Shown here piece by piece: positions 1-12,290 of a stretch of DNA of 64,000 nucleotides (position 1 is its first letter; each line of letters begins with the position of its first letter). The position numbers and the translations under genes were made by a program. The notes under the pieces are model-generated. The model had not been told where the DNA came from and did not search any database. It worked only from the letters and a program-made list of their open reading frames with translations. This DNA comes from Sinohyriopsis cumingii (Eukaryota; Mollusca; Bivalvia; Unionida; Unionidae), in contig CM068825.1 of NCBI GenBank assembly GCA_028554795.2, forward strand, positions 94,598,451 to 94,662,450, written 5' to 3'.

Positions 1-828
1 TTAGCGGCATGTTTACTGATTTATGACCTTTTACCAAGTCGTAGAAAAACATGTTCCGGATATCCGTTCTGTTAGAACGATGTTTTCAAAGTAAAGCCGT
101 CATGAAAATATGTGCGTTCGTGAATGAGTAAGGTGCAATAAACATTTCAAACTCTCCATCACCATAGCGTACATAAAACACCAACAACTAAGTTTCTAGA
201 TCGCACTGAGTAATGTCTACAAAGTACAGACGTTATGTTCTTTTACAAAATAAAACGTATTTTTGAAGTACCTCTTCGTTTTGTCAGAAAAACACAATTT
301 ATGATTCCCCGAGTTGTCGCAGCAATATACGCAGGCTACTAGTCCCATTCTATGGACACCCGTCACAGACAAAATTGCATTAATCGAATGATACTTTAGA
401 GTAGGCGAACGGCGTGTATTTTAAATACCTACAGCACATGCTAAACGCTGTGCGTGACGTGTACGTAAGCGTACGCCTTTACCGGGGGGTGCTAAAGGAA
501 TTGCGCGCATTATACATGCCACTACCACACACTCGGTTGAGTTTGCTGTTATCAAGGGACTTTATAATCGAAAACAAATAAATACATACTTTTATCTGAA
601 ATGCAAGTTTAATTTCCTTATTAAGTTGGACACTTGATACCTAGTTTATACGTATCAAAGTGATAAGGTGAAAATTTGAAGCTTGGTCATTAATATATAT
701 GCTTCAAATGTACCTTGTGTTGAATCAATGCACAGGTAAATATGAACCATTGACTGCATTCATGATCAATAATAATATCTCCACTCAATATACTTTGAAG
801 ATATGAAATTAAAATATACACGAGCACG

Positions 829-865
<37 letters not shown>

Positions 866-1602
866 CACTGGCTTCAAAATAACCATGTATTTTATGGGTT
901 CAGTAAGTTCTTGCTCTTTAGGCATGCAATATGGAGCTTTCTTGTTTTGCTTGTACATAAAACTGTATATTCTCTTCAATCAATATAGGCACACATACTG
1001 ATAGACAAACAATTTTAAATAAAGTTAACATCGTTAAATTCATAAATTCAGTATTTGGAATAAAATAAAATAAAAATTTTTTAAGTTCATTTTGTATAAC
1101 CTCATCACATCTTTCTCTGCAACATGTAATTTGTGGCATGTTTCTTTTTATTTAAATTGCTTAATATGTGACGGGATTGGTTCAGTGTCACTAATAGAGG
1201 TTGTATTTTTAACAAGCGTAATCTTGTTTTCACCATGAGTATTTACTTAAAGGGCGGTTATACAAACCCTGCTCTGCGCCTGATAATTTGTTAAGCTGGT
1301 GCCATGGAAAAGAGAACATCCTTAAGGATCTATATGGGTGGGTAGTGTACAATAAAATTTCAAAACTTTGCTTTTCCTGTGTCTCTTGGTCTCTCTGTGC
1401 AGATGTACCCTGAGAACTGAGATTATCTCTCCAATTATTCGTCTACTCTCAATGCTAACTATTAATGGCTATTTTTTAAATGGATATATACAACAGGTAT
1501 ATACTTTGTCACCTTTGAGACGATCCCTACTTCAACCGATCAATAACATAGTTAACCGTTACGTAAATTCTAAGCGTGACAACGGATCTTGCGACAACAA
1601 CT
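1..1602. other. upstream region, no gene recognised
   Basis: I see no supported coding gene here. The stretch is AT-rich and presumably contains the promoter and 5' UTR of the glutathione peroxidase that starts at 1603. I cannot place the transcription start, and a 5' UTR intron is possible. A GA dinucleotide microsatellite lies at about 834-862. Confidence 0.5.
834..862. repeat. (GA)n microsatellite
   Basis: Uninterrupted GA dinucleotide run of about 14 units, seen directly. Confidence 0.95.
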
Positions 1603-1836
1603 ATGGCAGTGCGAAGTCCCGTGAAACTACAAAATTTCTTCGAATTTACTGTAAAAACTTTAAACGGTCAAGAAGTCAACCTTAGTAAATTCAAAGGGAA
1701 AGTAATTCTGGTAGAAAATGTAGCCTCTCTCTGAGGAACGACGGTCCGGGATTTCACCCAGATGAACGAGCTAGCCTCTAAATTTGAAGGAAAGCTTGTT
1801 ATCCTGGGATTCCCGTGTAACCAGTTTGGTCATCAG
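1603..1836 (+). CDS. Selenocysteine glutathione peroxidase, exon 1
   Basis: This exon encodes the first 78 residues of a GPx1/GPx2-type glutathione peroxidase, which reduces hydrogen peroxide and small organic hydroperoxides with glutathione. The ATG at 1603 opens a frame whose codon 44 is TGA (1732-1734). It sits inside the family active-site motif NVASL-U-GTT, so the TGA is selenocysteine and not a stop. The second signature, [10 protein letters not shown] (residues 69-78), contains the active-site Gln74. The exon ends in a GT donor at 1837. No signal peptide is visible, so the enzyme is probably cytosolic. Exon 2 is 10 kb downstream in matching phase 0, and a SECIS element lies in the 3' UTR. 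A standard ORF caller would miss this exon because of the TGA. Confidence 0.95.
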
Positions 1837-1837
1837 G

Positions 1838-1858
1838 TATCTATCTATCTATCTATCC
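1838..1858. repeat. (CTAT)n microsatellite at the exon 1 donor
   Basis: A short tetranucleotide run begins immediately after the exon 1 splice donor. Confidence 0.85.
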
Positions 1859-2583
1859 ATTTATCTACATACCTCCCTCCCTCTCCCCTCTCTCTCATTC
1901 TTTTCTTCCCCTCTAACAGAGTTAAGTACTGAATTAGTTATTATGACGGTTTTTTCACAGTTTAGTATTGCGACCATGTACAAGCACCTGTCTCCTTTTT
2001 AATTATCGCAGAGTGTTTGCATGCAGTGTTCTGAGCAAATCTGTTTTAGTGGATTAATGTCAGTATGAAACACAGGGCCATTTATAATTCACAAATATGT
2101 CACTCTCTGATTGAAATCTGTTGTATTTGTGTTACTATTATTTATAATGTACACACAGACTGACTAACAAAGTAATATTGTCTATCCATGATATTAAGTG
2201 TTTCTTGGTTGACCAAATCGCAAATATTTTGCGGGAGAATAAATAAATGTAGGAGGAAGCCCTTGGTAACAACGACGGAGGGTTACAAAAATACAACTTG
2301 TGACAGAGGCTGCATCCATTTAACCTTTATCATTGTTATTTTTTTATTTGAATGGTGTTGATGGCTTCCATCAGTCTCGTTTTACCTTAAATGGTTTATA
2401 ATTTTAGCAGTTTTGTATACACGCAGAAGTATAACGGGTTTCTTTATCGCTGATAGTGAGGCATTTACTTTGCAGACACAATTCGAAAGTAAGGATAACC
2501 AGGGATTTAAATTTGTAAATACCCTGTATGCATCCACGTTTTGTTTATTGCGGACAAAATGAACAAACATTTTTTGCCTAACT

Positions 2584-2622
2584 AATAATAATAATAATAA
2601 TAATAATAAAAATAATAATAAT
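2584..2622. repeat. (AAT)n microsatellite
   Basis: Run of AAT/ATA trinucleotides with one interruption. Confidence 0.9.
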
Positions 2623-2689
2623 TAATGACGGGTACATATTTTGCTGATGCTAATCTTCCATTTGGCCCTCAAGAGGAAAAGAATGAACA

Positions 2690-2707
2690 TACATGTATGC
2701 AAGAATG

Positions 2708-2754
<47 letters not shown>

Positions 2755-2850
2755 GCAAGAATGAACACACGCGTATGCAAGAATGAATACACGTGTACGC
2801 AAGAATGAACACACATGTGAACACACATGTATATAAGAATGAACAGCAAA
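2690..2850. repeat. (CA)n and GCAAGAATGAACACAC-type minisatellite
   Basis: A CA run (about 2708-2742) and a short AT run sit among repeated copies of a unit of about 27 bp built on GCAAGAATGAACACAC. The ORFs across it are repeat translations and not genes. Confidence 0.85.
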
Positions 2851-2986
2851 AGTAAAATATTCTGAAATACAAAAACAAAAGACTTAAACACATACTGACC
2901 ACTGTGGTATGTTTGCCCTCTGTAATGGACTGTGCAAGAATCCATAAGAAAAAGCTGAAAAAGATTCATAATACCCTAATTACACA

Positions 2987-3017
2987 CAACACACACACAC
3001 ACACACACACACACACA
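2987..3017. repeat. (CA)n microsatellite
   Basis: Direct CA dinucleotide run of about 15 units. Confidence 0.9.
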
Positions 3018-3074
3018 TTCATGAATATATATGCTAACATGTATGTAAGCAAGGATAAGAAATACAATGTATTC

Positions 3075-3445
3075 GTCGTCATCATCATCATCATCAATCC
3101 GCTAACCCAAGATGTCGTTGGGGCACCACAGATGATTTCACCACCAGTTCTCTCCATCTTTCCCTGCTCTCTACTGATTATGGGAAACTCCAAATCCCAT
3201 GCCAGTCCACTGTTTAACGATGTCCTCACGCCTCATTTTCTGTCTCTTCGTCTGCACCCTCCCGCTGCGCCCTGCAAGATTGTTTTTTTTTCAAGTCCGA
3301 CGATCACGAGACATGAGTTTGCTTTTTTTCGCAGTTGTCAGTCGGTCTTCGTAGGGTCCAATGGCTCGTTGGATCTTATTGTGGACCTTTTATTGGTCAT
3401 GTGGTCAAAAAACGAGATGACCAAGATCTTGCGGTAGCTTCGCAT
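3075..3445 (-). mobile_element. 3' end of a non-LTR retrotransposon (LINE)
   Basis: Read on the minus strand, this segment encodes a decayed version of the C-terminal tail found on many animal LINE reverse transcriptases. An arginine-rich stretch is followed by EDIVKQWTGMGF, a spaced REQGKMER block, and a proline/threonine ending. The frame has stops, so it is dead. The minus-strand 3' end finishes in an ATG trinucleotide run (plus-strand CATCAT at 3081-3096), which fits a LINE tail. The upstream reverse transcriptase and endonuclease are missing, as in a 5'-truncated insertion. The clade is not assigned. Confidence 0.65.
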
Positions 3446-4129
3446 TTCGTATTACAAATGCTGTATAATAATATCATAGACATGTATGATTATTGGTCTC
3501 ATACGATATAATAAATAAAATAAAAATCTAAACAGGGCAGATAACACGAGAAGCTAGTTGATGAAATAATAGCATCAGACTGAGAAAGCTATGCCAAAAA
3601 AATAATGTTCACTATTTAATTAAGTTGTCATCAGACATTTCTGAAAATTTTACATCAAGCTTATCAGAATTGTCATTTTCTAATTTATTATTGCATGGCA
3701 TTCCATATTTGAACACCAGAGTAACTGAATAATATTTGTAATAGTTTAGACTTTAGCCGTAGCAAATTTTAGTTTTTCCCTAAAAATGACCTTATGTTAT
3801 ACTGGTGAGTTTGAGATTTAGGTTTTACTTAAATTTTATATATTCTGGCGTTGTATTATCCACTGTCTTGTTCACTAGGAGACCGATGTGACGATTGAAA
3901 TCTGTATACCATTACGCCTTCAATACCGACTCTTGAGAATTGTTTGATTTGTTTTGACCTGAAGTATTCAACCCCGCAGTGGTGTATTATGAAACAGAGA
4001 TTACATTTGAATTCGTGATTCAAATACCGACACATGTATAGTCACGTACGGGAATTTTTCAAAGTTTTTGTTCTTCTTCCTCACAGTTAACAAATTGGTA
4101 TCGAGAAAACTAATAATTCTCGCGCTTCT

Positions 4130-5545
4130 GCAGACATGTTGTGATTGGTCATATCTGTTCGTCCGTCAGTCTTGTGTACCCAAGAGTCTCTTCGCCATCT
4201 ATCCGTCCGTCAGTTCTTCTTGTAACCTGAAGTCAGTGCATATCGAATGAGAGAGGGTGATAATATTGGAGATCATGTTTTATACTGATGATTAGATAAC
4301 AGTGGAGGTTTCGGATGATGGATGTATCCTTATAAGGAGGAAGCATAGGGGTCAAAATTACAATTTTTTGAGGTATCATGGACTCTATATTACAATCAGA
4401 ATTAAATTACCACGGGCTGAAGAAAGGGCAATGCCAGGAGAGCTGGTGTGGAGGTTCAAAAGGTTGAGTAGGCCAAAAAAATTTAAGAATCGAATCCTAA
4501 AAACAGCCCTGGATTGGACTGTGTGAAGGGTATGGTTAAAACTAAAAAATTGTGGATATTCGCTTTGTTTTCCATCTCTCTATGAAGATAATGAATTTGG
4601 GGAGGGTAGTAGACTTCATATAATCTTGGTATCATCCTATATATCCACGCAATTACCTACGGAGTCCCCCCCCCCACATTTTTAAGAATCCAGTTTTGCA
4701 GTATATAACCATATCCGTTTGATGTGGATTTTGAAGAGTGACAAGAATAGTCTAGATTAATACATGTATCTTGGTCAACAATGAATCAGCAAAACCTTTC
4801 ATGTATAATGTTACCAGTTGTTGTTGCTACTACTGTCATTTATGTTACCACTACGGCAGTGACTATTGCTACTGCTTCCCAACAAAGATTTGATAATGGT
4901 AACTTAGATATGATCGTGGAAGTGAAGATGACGAAGACAATGACGATGGGTAGTAAGGAGTGTGCAAACGACACGGACGATTCTTCTCCGTATTTTGCTA
5001 TCATCAACAGTGATAGTGGTAGTGGTAATATCAATAACAACATTAGCACTGTTGTGATGTTGTGAGATGATTGCAGTTGAATTTAATATTGGGATTATTG
5101 ATTTGGCTACGTTTTACTTTAGATGGAAAGTAAAATGCAGGCGTATCTAAAAATGACATAAAAGTTGAGCAAACATTTCTCCATCTAGATATCAAAAGAA
5201 CTGGATTAGTGATATAGCTTGAAACGTTACCCTTCTCTCAAAGTTACCAGTATAAATCTGAACAACTAGAGAAAACACGTAAACATTGTGTATATCGCGC
5301 CTGCCATAACCTGTCTTGACCGGGTAAATCCTTCCATAACCCGTCTTGACCGGGTAAATCCTGCCGTAACCCGTCTTGACCGGGTAAATCCTGTCATAAC
5401 CCGTCTTGACCGGGTAAATCAAATTAGATTGCTGATCAGAACAGTTCAGTCTACAATTATGACAGTTTTAGTGTAAAATGAAAATAGGTATTCCTGTGTA
5501 TCTCTGAAGTAAATATAACCGTAGTTTTATTTTACCTGCATCCAT
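4130..5545 (+). repeat. Intron duplicated block, copy A
   Basis: This segment is collinear with 7415-9465, with substitutions and indels. Shared stretches include the region ending in TCTTCGCCATCT, the GAGAGAGGGT segment, the CATGTATCTTGGTCAA segment, and the block from GGCGTAT to the ATATAACC region. Copy A carries the four-unit 30-bp array. Copy B lacks that array but carries three SINE insertions. Confidence 0.8.
5301..5420. repeat. Four tandem 30-bp units with a palindromic core
   Basis: Four units of exactly 30 bp contain the near-palindrome CCCGTCTTGACCGGG. Copy B of the duplicated block has a single related unit at about 9295-9325, so the expansion is specific to copy A. The overlapping ORFs on both strands (NPxITRLDRV-type) are repeat translations. 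Confidence 0.9.
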
Positions 5546-7290
5546 CGTGCGTCGTTCGTGCGTACGTCAGCGATTGCTTATTAACTTCTCAAAAACAACT
5601 TGACCAATTTTAATCAGACCTGACAGGAAATATTATGCAGGCATAAAGGCCTTTAAAATTTATACAAATGACACCAACCTGCCATCAAATGTGGCTACCG
5701 TCACTAAACATAACATACAAAAACTTTGTGTGTGTGATTAGGATTTTTAACGTAGCTTTAACAATTTTTCAGTCATATCGCTATGATGTCTGCAGTGTGG
5801 CAGTTTATAGTGATGTCCAGCACTGGGGCATCATGCTGCAGACATGTAACATGATGTCCCACCCAGTCACATTATCCTGACACCAGGCCGAACAGTCCTA
5901 ACACCAACCTCTTAATGCTGAGCTCCAAGCGAGGCAGCTGTTAGTACCATTTTTGTAAGTCTTACAAAAACTTTATCACGACTTCTACGTAAAAGTCGCT
6001 GGGCAGGCTTTAGCAAAGTTTAACAGAAAGCATCCTGACACGAAGATCTTTCAATTTTGTACAAATGATGCTAATTCGCAATTACGTATGGCGGCCCTTG
6101 CTAAAGGTAGAATAAATATTTAAACGATTTCTTTTCCAAAACCGCTTCACAGAGTTTGATTTAAGTGATCGATTTGGATCAGATATGGCCGCCGTTACTA
6201 AAATAGTAAACATTTCCCCGATTTCTTTAAAAACTGCTTGACAAGTTTGTCCAAATTGGACAGAATGCACCCTGGTTTAAAGGGCTTTCCGGATCGGCCT
6301 TTAAATCTGACGGTCGTCACTGAAAATAGAAAACCTTTAAACGACTTCATCTTAGCACCCGCGGCACAGAATTTGACCAAGTTTTATAGAAAGTATTCCG
6401 AGCAGAAGCGTTTTTTCACTGTTCTACAAATGATGCGCGTTCACCATCAAAACATGCCTGCCGTAACTTAAATTAGAATAATCTTGAAATAATTCTCAAA
6501 ATCCGATCAACCGAATTAAATCAATATTTGCGTAAAGTATAATGGCAAGAAAACTATTCAGATTTGTATAAATGATGCCGATCCGCCAACAAATTTGTCT
6601 CATGTTACGAAAAATAAAACAAGTTTCAAGGACTTCTATTAAAAGAATCCCCACTCGACAGAGTGTGACCAAGTATGACATCCCTGCCATAAATCGTTTT
6701 CATGACCTTTATAAAGTATGCCAATTCGCCCTATTACTAATGAAGATATATTTTAGACTACTTCTTGTCAAGAACCACTCAAAAGAATTTGATAGAAAAT
6801 ATTGATCTAAGGGCCTTTTCAAATTAATCAAAATTATGGTGCTCTGTTATCAAAGATAGCTGTTGTTACTAACAATAGAAACGACCTTAAAGATATTCAT
6901 CTCTAAATCTGCTCTCCAAACCTGACCCAACTTGACAGAAAGTTTTCTAGCTTGAAGGCCATTACAATTTATACAAACGGTGCCTGTCTACAATATATTT
7001 TTGTTTCCAATTTAATAAAATAGAAAATCATTTAAACAACTTTATGGAAGAAAAAAACACTCAAAAGAGTTAGAGAAACTTTGCAAGAAAACACCCCGAT
7101 GTAATAGCTTTTCAATACTGGACACATGATGCTGTTATGCCGTCTGATATGGATGGAAATACAACTTATAGCAAATATTGAATCGATTGTTTTCAAAATA
7201 TTTACAATCAACGACAGTGAAAATAGTTTTCAGAAAACATCTCACAGACCCAGAATGCTTGACCAACTTTTCTTGCGTTTGGTTATCACG
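5545..7290. repeat. Diverged satellite array, units of about 150-200 bp
   Basis: A loose tandem array of about eight diverged units. Each has landmarks in the same order: a CTTGACCAATTT-like block, a GACAGAAAGTATT-like block, a TTTATACAAATGATGCC-like block and a GCCGTTACTAAAAATAGAAA-like block. Examples of the second landmark lie near 5615, 6022, 6262, 6382, 6790 and 6935. A SINE interrupts the array at 5728-5965. No coding role is seen. Confidence 0.75.
5728..5965 (-). mobile_element. SINE family 1, head-less copy
   Basis: The minus strand matches the body and 3' end of the tRNA-derived SINE at 7611-7925, including the CTGCCTCGCTTGG and AGACATCATAGCGATATGACTGAA segments. It lacks the tRNA-like head. 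It is inserted in the satellite array. Confidence 0.85.
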
Positions 7291-7610
7291 CAGATGTAAA
7301 TTAGGCGAGCGATTGCATGCCCACACGCGCCTCTTCTTTTCCACAGTTTGCTACGCGCGCACATTTAAACATGGCAACACTATCGATATTATTAGCGCCC
7401 ATGCGACAGCTTATATATATTACATGTTCCTTCTTTTTCTGACGGACGTTTATGCTCAAAAGTATCTTCGCCATCTGTCCGTCTGTTTTATTTGTAATCC
7501 GACCGTAATACACACCGATGAGAGAGGGTTATGATATTGGATATTGTGTTTACGGGGATGATTACATGACAATGAAGGGTTTATATCATGGATTTGTCCT
7601 TTAGGAAGAC

Positions 7611-7925
7611 CGCTCCGATGGCCTAATGGTTAGAGCGTCCGCCTCGGATGCGGGAGGTCGTGGGTTCGATCCCCGGCCGAGTCATACCAAAGACTTACAA
7701 CAATGGTACTAACAGCTGCCTCGCTTGGCGTTCAGCATTAAGAGGTTAGTGTTAGGACTGGTTGGCCTGGTGTCAGGATAATGTGACAGGGTGGGACATC
7801 ATGCTACATGTCTGCGGCATGATGCCCCAGTGCTAGACATCACTATGAACTGCCACATTGCAGACATCGTAGCGTTATGACTGAAAAATTGTTAAAGCTA
7901 CGTTAAAAATCAAAATCACATCACA
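7611..7925 (+). mobile_element. SINE family 1, full-length tRNA-derived copy
   Basis: The 5' head reads like a tRNA gene, with an A-box (TGGCCTAATGGTTAGAGCG) and a B-box (GGTTCGATCCC). It continues without a gap into a family-specific body ending in CAAAATCACATCACA. The flanks TCCTTTAGGAAGA and TCCTTTATGGAGA look like an imperfect 13-bp target duplication. It has no CCA or folded tRNA 3' half of its own, so it is not annotated as a tRNA gene. Other copies are at 5728-5965 (minus), 49309-50105 (split) and 50752-50835. Confidence 0.9.
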
Positions 7926-8652
7926 TCCTTTATGGAGAATGCATATAGGTGAAAGTCACACTTTTCTGAATTAGTATCTTTATTGCAATCTGAATTAAAT
8001 ATTCACTGAGGGATGGCCATGATGGCTGGTCTCGCGTTTCACAAGGTTGAATAGACAACAAAAAAGGGTTTTAATCTTAATACAAACCTAGCTATCGACA
8101 TATTTGTCCACGCACCTACCTCACAACCTGCACAACTTCTTCTATCATACCTACCTACCTACACCTACCTACCTACACTACATTCATGCTTACCATACAT
8201 TTGTAATGTACAACCATTATTCCTTTTGTACGTATGTTTAATTTAGGGATTCATGAAATATAAAAAGTTGAGCACATCATGGCTTGTTAAACGTTAGTAT
8301 ATTCTTTGCTCAAAAATCGATACCATATACCGCCTTCGAATTATGTTTCGTGCTTCTAAATTTAGTTGTGTAGCGCTTAGTTTATGAAGGGTGACTAGAA
8401 CAGTCAAGAATAAAACATGTATCTTGGTCAATAATGAATCAGCAAAACATTTCATGTATATTTTGTCATGTTTATGTTGTTGCTACTACTACTATTTCTG
8501 TTACTACGGCAGTGAGTTTTGCATGATATGATAAAGATAACTGAGACGATGATGATGATATGGATGAGAATGACGAAGACGACGCAGATTGAGACTGAGG
8601 AGTGTATTATGCATGAGAAGAACGAGTCTTATCTGTATTCACCCCCCCCCCC

Positions 8653-8893
8653 AGTGGCCAAGTGGTCTAAAGCGCTCACCGTTACGGATCACTCCCATCA
8701 AACCTTTGTCTGCGTGGATTCGAGTTTCAGGCTAAGCTAACGTGGGTACGTAAGAAAGCTTGCCAGTAGCTTCTCATGGGTCAGTGGTTCTTCCCTGGGT
8801 TTTCCAGGGTTCTTCTTCCACCAGTTATACTGGCCACCATGTATAGCCTATCTTGTGCTTAAAAATGGTGTTAAACCCTATAACAACAATAAC
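8653..8893 (+). mobile_element. SINE family 2, tRNA-Leu/Ser-like head
   Basis: The head GTGGCCAAGTGGTCTAAAGCGC resembles the A-box half of a tRNA with a long variable arm. The body contains ACCAGTTATACTGGCC, and the tail is GTTAAACCCTATAACAAC. The same family occurs, split by a transposon, at 16915-17043 and 19129-19250. Confidence 0.85.
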
Positions 8894-9002
8894 TTAGCTG
8901 GAAAGAGTTCAAGAACATGCATCTAAAATACAGGCGTATTTAAAAATGACATAAAAGTCGAGCAAACATTTCTTCATCCAAATAGAGAAAGAGCTGGATT
9001 AG

Positions 9003-9187
9003 TTTTGGTTGGGTTTGGTACTTTATGGCACAGCAACACAATTAGGTTATTTAGTACCGAGGCAACTGGAGTCAAGTGCCTTACCCAGAACACACCACAG
9101 TAGCTAACCCAGGCTGGTTGGATGGTAAGATTCCTCCCCACACCCTTTCGGTCTTGAGTCCAGCACGCTAACCACTGAGTCACTGCT
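9003..9187 (-). mobile_element. SINE family 3, short tRNA-derived copy with 11-bp TSD
   Basis: On the minus strand the element begins with GTGACTCAGTGGTTAGCGTG, a tRNA-like A-box head. It is bounded by perfect 11-bp direct repeats AGCTGGATTAG at 8992-9002 and 9188-9198. It is absent from the paralogous site in copy A near 5212, which carries one copy of the target. Confidence 0.88.
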
Positions 9188-11822
9188 AGCTGGATTAGTA
9201 ATGTAGCTTGAAACTTTACCCATCTCACAAAGTTACCTGTATCCAAACATTTTAACAACTGGAGAAAACACTTAAACAATGTGCATATCGCGCGTGCCAT
9301 AACCCATCTTGACCGGGTCAATCGATTTAGATTGCTCGTCAGAACAGTTTCGTCTTCAGTTATGGTAGATTCATTGTAAAATGCAGATAGGTCTCTACAA
9401 CTAGTATACAGGTATATTTTTGAAGTAAATATAACCCTGTTTTTATCTCAGCTGGCCAAGAGAACTTAGGTCAAGTCCTGCGCCCGTCGTTCCTGGGAGA
9501 AAATGTATGATTAGCATAAACTGTGTGCATTGTTGCAATTAAGGATGAGAATTTCTTAACGCGGTTATAAATATGTGTTTCAAAATAATTGTGTCTTTAT
9601 TTTCTAATATTGCTTTGACCATAGCATCCACATTGAATTTATTATTATCGCAAAAAACTTCTCCTGAACAGAAAGTCATATTTATATAAGTTTTTTGCCT
9701 AAATCATTTTTATTGATATCCTCTTTACCCTATGACTGCTTCTCCTGAATAGAGAGCCATCGTGTTTCCACGCGAATAGTTCTTATGATATTTTATTAGT
9801 CGTAAATGAAAATTGTGGCGATGTGATGTTTAATATAGCTTTCACTATAGCAAACTTGAAAATCTTGCTATCACTATTTCCTCGAATGAATGCTTCTCAC
9901 AACATTGAGATTTTACTTTAAAAAGATCTTCTTATAATGTTATTGATCCATAACTAAAATGATGCTGATGTTACAGATTCGGATTTGGACCCATCTGTTC
10001 TTGTGTGGCACATATCAGTCAGACGAGTGATTTGAGGCCCATTTAGGTCGCTTATTACTACATGATAAAGTCGCTCTGATACTATGTAATGTAGAGGTTG
10101 GAAGTCTTAACAACATTGTTATTATGTACGCTGAATTTATTTTGTTATTCAGGTAGATCTAGATAAAAATTGATATCGTATGAAATGATCAGTAACCTCA
10201 GAGACTAACCCATGTAATCTGTACAGTGGAGGGATTTTGCGGCATAATAATCTTGAATTGTGCTCTGTCGAAGGCATCCTTTTTCTCTGTCATTAAGGGT
10301 GAACATTACTGGAAGGTTGTACAAGTTTCGTCCACGTTACGATTATATTACTTTCACTTACTCGTGCATAAAATTAATATTTTCGAAAGTAAAAGATGCA
10401 ATGCGAGTTCTTATTTATTATATTAGTCTTGGGGGGTCGGGGCAGATTGCCACCGGACGCCAGGCGACGAAGGGCACCTTCAGGAGACTCTTTCTAAGCT
10501 GACCTTTTCATAGCATTTGCACTCGCCTTAGCGTAACGAGTGCAACTCTTGACAAAACTTATATGGGGTGGGGGAGGTTGGCAACTGGCATAAATCTGTT
10601 ATTTGTCATAAGGTAGTGACACCACTAAATAACACTGCTTCCGGGCGCCTCTGTAGGGGTGCCAGTATGGAACATTGCCCCCGGGCGCATCGAATTTAAC
10701 CTAAGTAAATGTTGTACTCCATATTTAAGAACTCCATTTGTACACGGTTTCTCAGTGGTTGCAATGTAGCGGTTTACCGTTTTTAGATAGCATTTAACCA
10801 GTGTTGTTGGAGTTAAAATAATTCCAGTTAACCTTTGTATAACAGCGGTAGACCTATGTTTTATAATGCTGAACCAGTTATTTTTTTGCGGTTAGCGATT
10901 AATGACTGTTTTCAAGCGACGAACCGTTGATTCTTTTCGTACACAATATATTAATGTAGATCTCATGTTACTCATTTATGGTGATTTTATAAACTAAATG
11001 AGTAAAATGTGTTAACAATGAAAGGTGACGGTTGTATATGTGATTTCTCTGAAGATGCAAATAAGACATTTCTTGACAGATCACGTGCTTCAGGCTTTTC
11101 AAATCTTCAGGTTACGGTATCTTTGTTGTCAACATTTCAATTCGAGTGCGTACTCAGTTCCAAACTTGTCCTCTTTTTTCCATACATATGGACAAAACTC
11201 CTAAAAGTACAAAAAACATTTTATAACTCTTTCAAAGCCATGAATTGCATCTAAGCCATAACATTTAAAAGTTGTTTAATTAAATCGCGTTCCTATGAAA
11301 CGATTGTGTCCACGTGTCCGTCGCCTAAAAGAAAATGGGGCTTGTAAATATTGTAAATATTAAGTTGGTAAGAGTATCTAGGCATTTATGAATTTGTGTT
11401 ATTAAAATGAAGAAATTACCCCAATCGTTTCTGGTTAAATGGCTGTCTTTCGATCCTAGCATATAACCTGATTGCTGAATTTTAAAAAAATATATTATTC
11501 TGTGTACAACGGCTTGTAAACAACTCTACTCAGCTCTGATCAATTAACTTACACGCTTAACTGTTCTGCAGACTAATATAAACACTTACACATGATTTAA
11601 TCGAATGAACATTTTCTCTAGTCCCATGGTATGACTTTTTGCATTATCTACTAGAAACTTAAAGGAATACCATATTAATGTTAGCTCAAGCAAATGTTAT
11701 TGGCATGTTGAGTGCCAACACTTGAACGCAACGAATAAACGAACTGTATTACTATGTTTTCTCATTATCCCCGTAATGAAAGAGACTCATGATATGAGCG
11801 GGCAGTTATTTATTACTTTCAG

Positions 11823-12176
11823 GAAAATGGCAATAACGACGAAATTTTGAATTCTTTGAAGTATGTTCGTCCTGGTAATGGTTTTGAACCCGCCTTTCCA
11901 ATAATGGAGAAATGTGAAGTCAATGGCAGCAACTCCCACCCACTATTCCAGTTTCTGAGGGACAAACTTCCATTGCCAAGTGACGATCCAGTATCACTGA
12001 TGACTCATACCAAAAATATCATTTGGGAGCCAGTCACACGGACGGATATTTCCTGGAACTTCGAAAAATTCCTTATTGCTCCTGATGGCATGCCATACAA
12101 GCGTTACAGCAAACAATTTCAAACAATTAATATTCAGCATGATATTAAAGGACTTATTCAAAAGTTTGGTTTGTAA
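11823..12176 (+). CDS. Selenocysteine glutathione peroxidase, exon 2
   Basis: This exon follows a pyrimidine-rich AG acceptor and encodes residues 79-195, ending in TAA at 12174-12176. It continues directly from [10 protein letters not shown] to ENGNNDEIL. It supplies the other two members of the Sec-Gln-Trp-Asn active-site tetrad in WNFEKFL (Trp156, Asn157). The loop [16 protein letters not shown] is the insertion typical of tetrameric GPx1/GPx2-type enzymes and is missing from GPx4-like monomers, so I favour the GPx1/2 class. The total length of 195 residues is normal for the family. The ATG at 11847-11849 is in a different, meaningless context for translation start; the true start is in exon 1. 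Confidence 0.95.
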   Translation, partial: ENGNNDEILNSLKYVRPGNGFEPAFPIMEKCEVNGSNSHPLFQFLRDKLPLPSDDPVSLMTHTKNIIWEPVTRTDISWNFEKFLIAPDGMPYKRYSKQFQTINIQHDIKGLIQKFGL

Positions 12177-12290
12177 CTATCGTATACTGTAAATTATGTG
12201 ACCTGTCTGATCTAACATTTACATAGCTTGCTATAACAATACATCCAATTAAGACTGCACTATGACTGCAGATGATCAGCGACAGTGTAA

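Larger units (their letters stand above)
7415..9465 (+). repeat. Intron duplicated block, copy B
   Basis: Second copy of the block at 4130-5545, lengthened by SINE insertions at 7611-7925, 8653-8893 and 9003-9187. All three are absent from copy A, so they arrived after the duplication. Confidence 0.8.
1837..11822 (+). other. Glutathione peroxidase intron 1 (about 10 kb)
   Basis: The intron runs from the GT after the CAG codon at 1834-1836 to the pyrimidine-rich AG just before 11823. It contains no supported gene. It holds microsatellites, a LINE fragment, a satellite array, a duplicated block and several SINE copies, each listed separately. From about 9.5 to 11.8 kb I see only unannotated AT-rich sequence, with a GC-richer patch at about 10430-10720. 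Confidence 0.85.

Noticed and set aside
2622..2969. 115-codon minus-strand frame rich in valine and cysteine
   Set aside because: It is a translation of the CA repeat and its minisatellite flanks.
4302..4526. 74-codon plus-strand frame
   Set aside because: It lies in the duplicated intron block and is not preserved in the second copy.
5192..5476. Repetitive YPVKTGYGR-like and TRLDRVNP-like frames on both strands
   Set aside because: Both are readings of the 30-bp tandem array.
7611..7690. Possible tRNA gene
   Set aside because: The A- and B-boxes are good, but the sequence continues into a SINE body found at other loci and the acceptor end does not close properly.
10430..10720. GC-richer patch with repeated CGGGCGC-like phrases
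   Set aside because: Could be a transposon remnant, but I found no inverted ends or duplication to support it.
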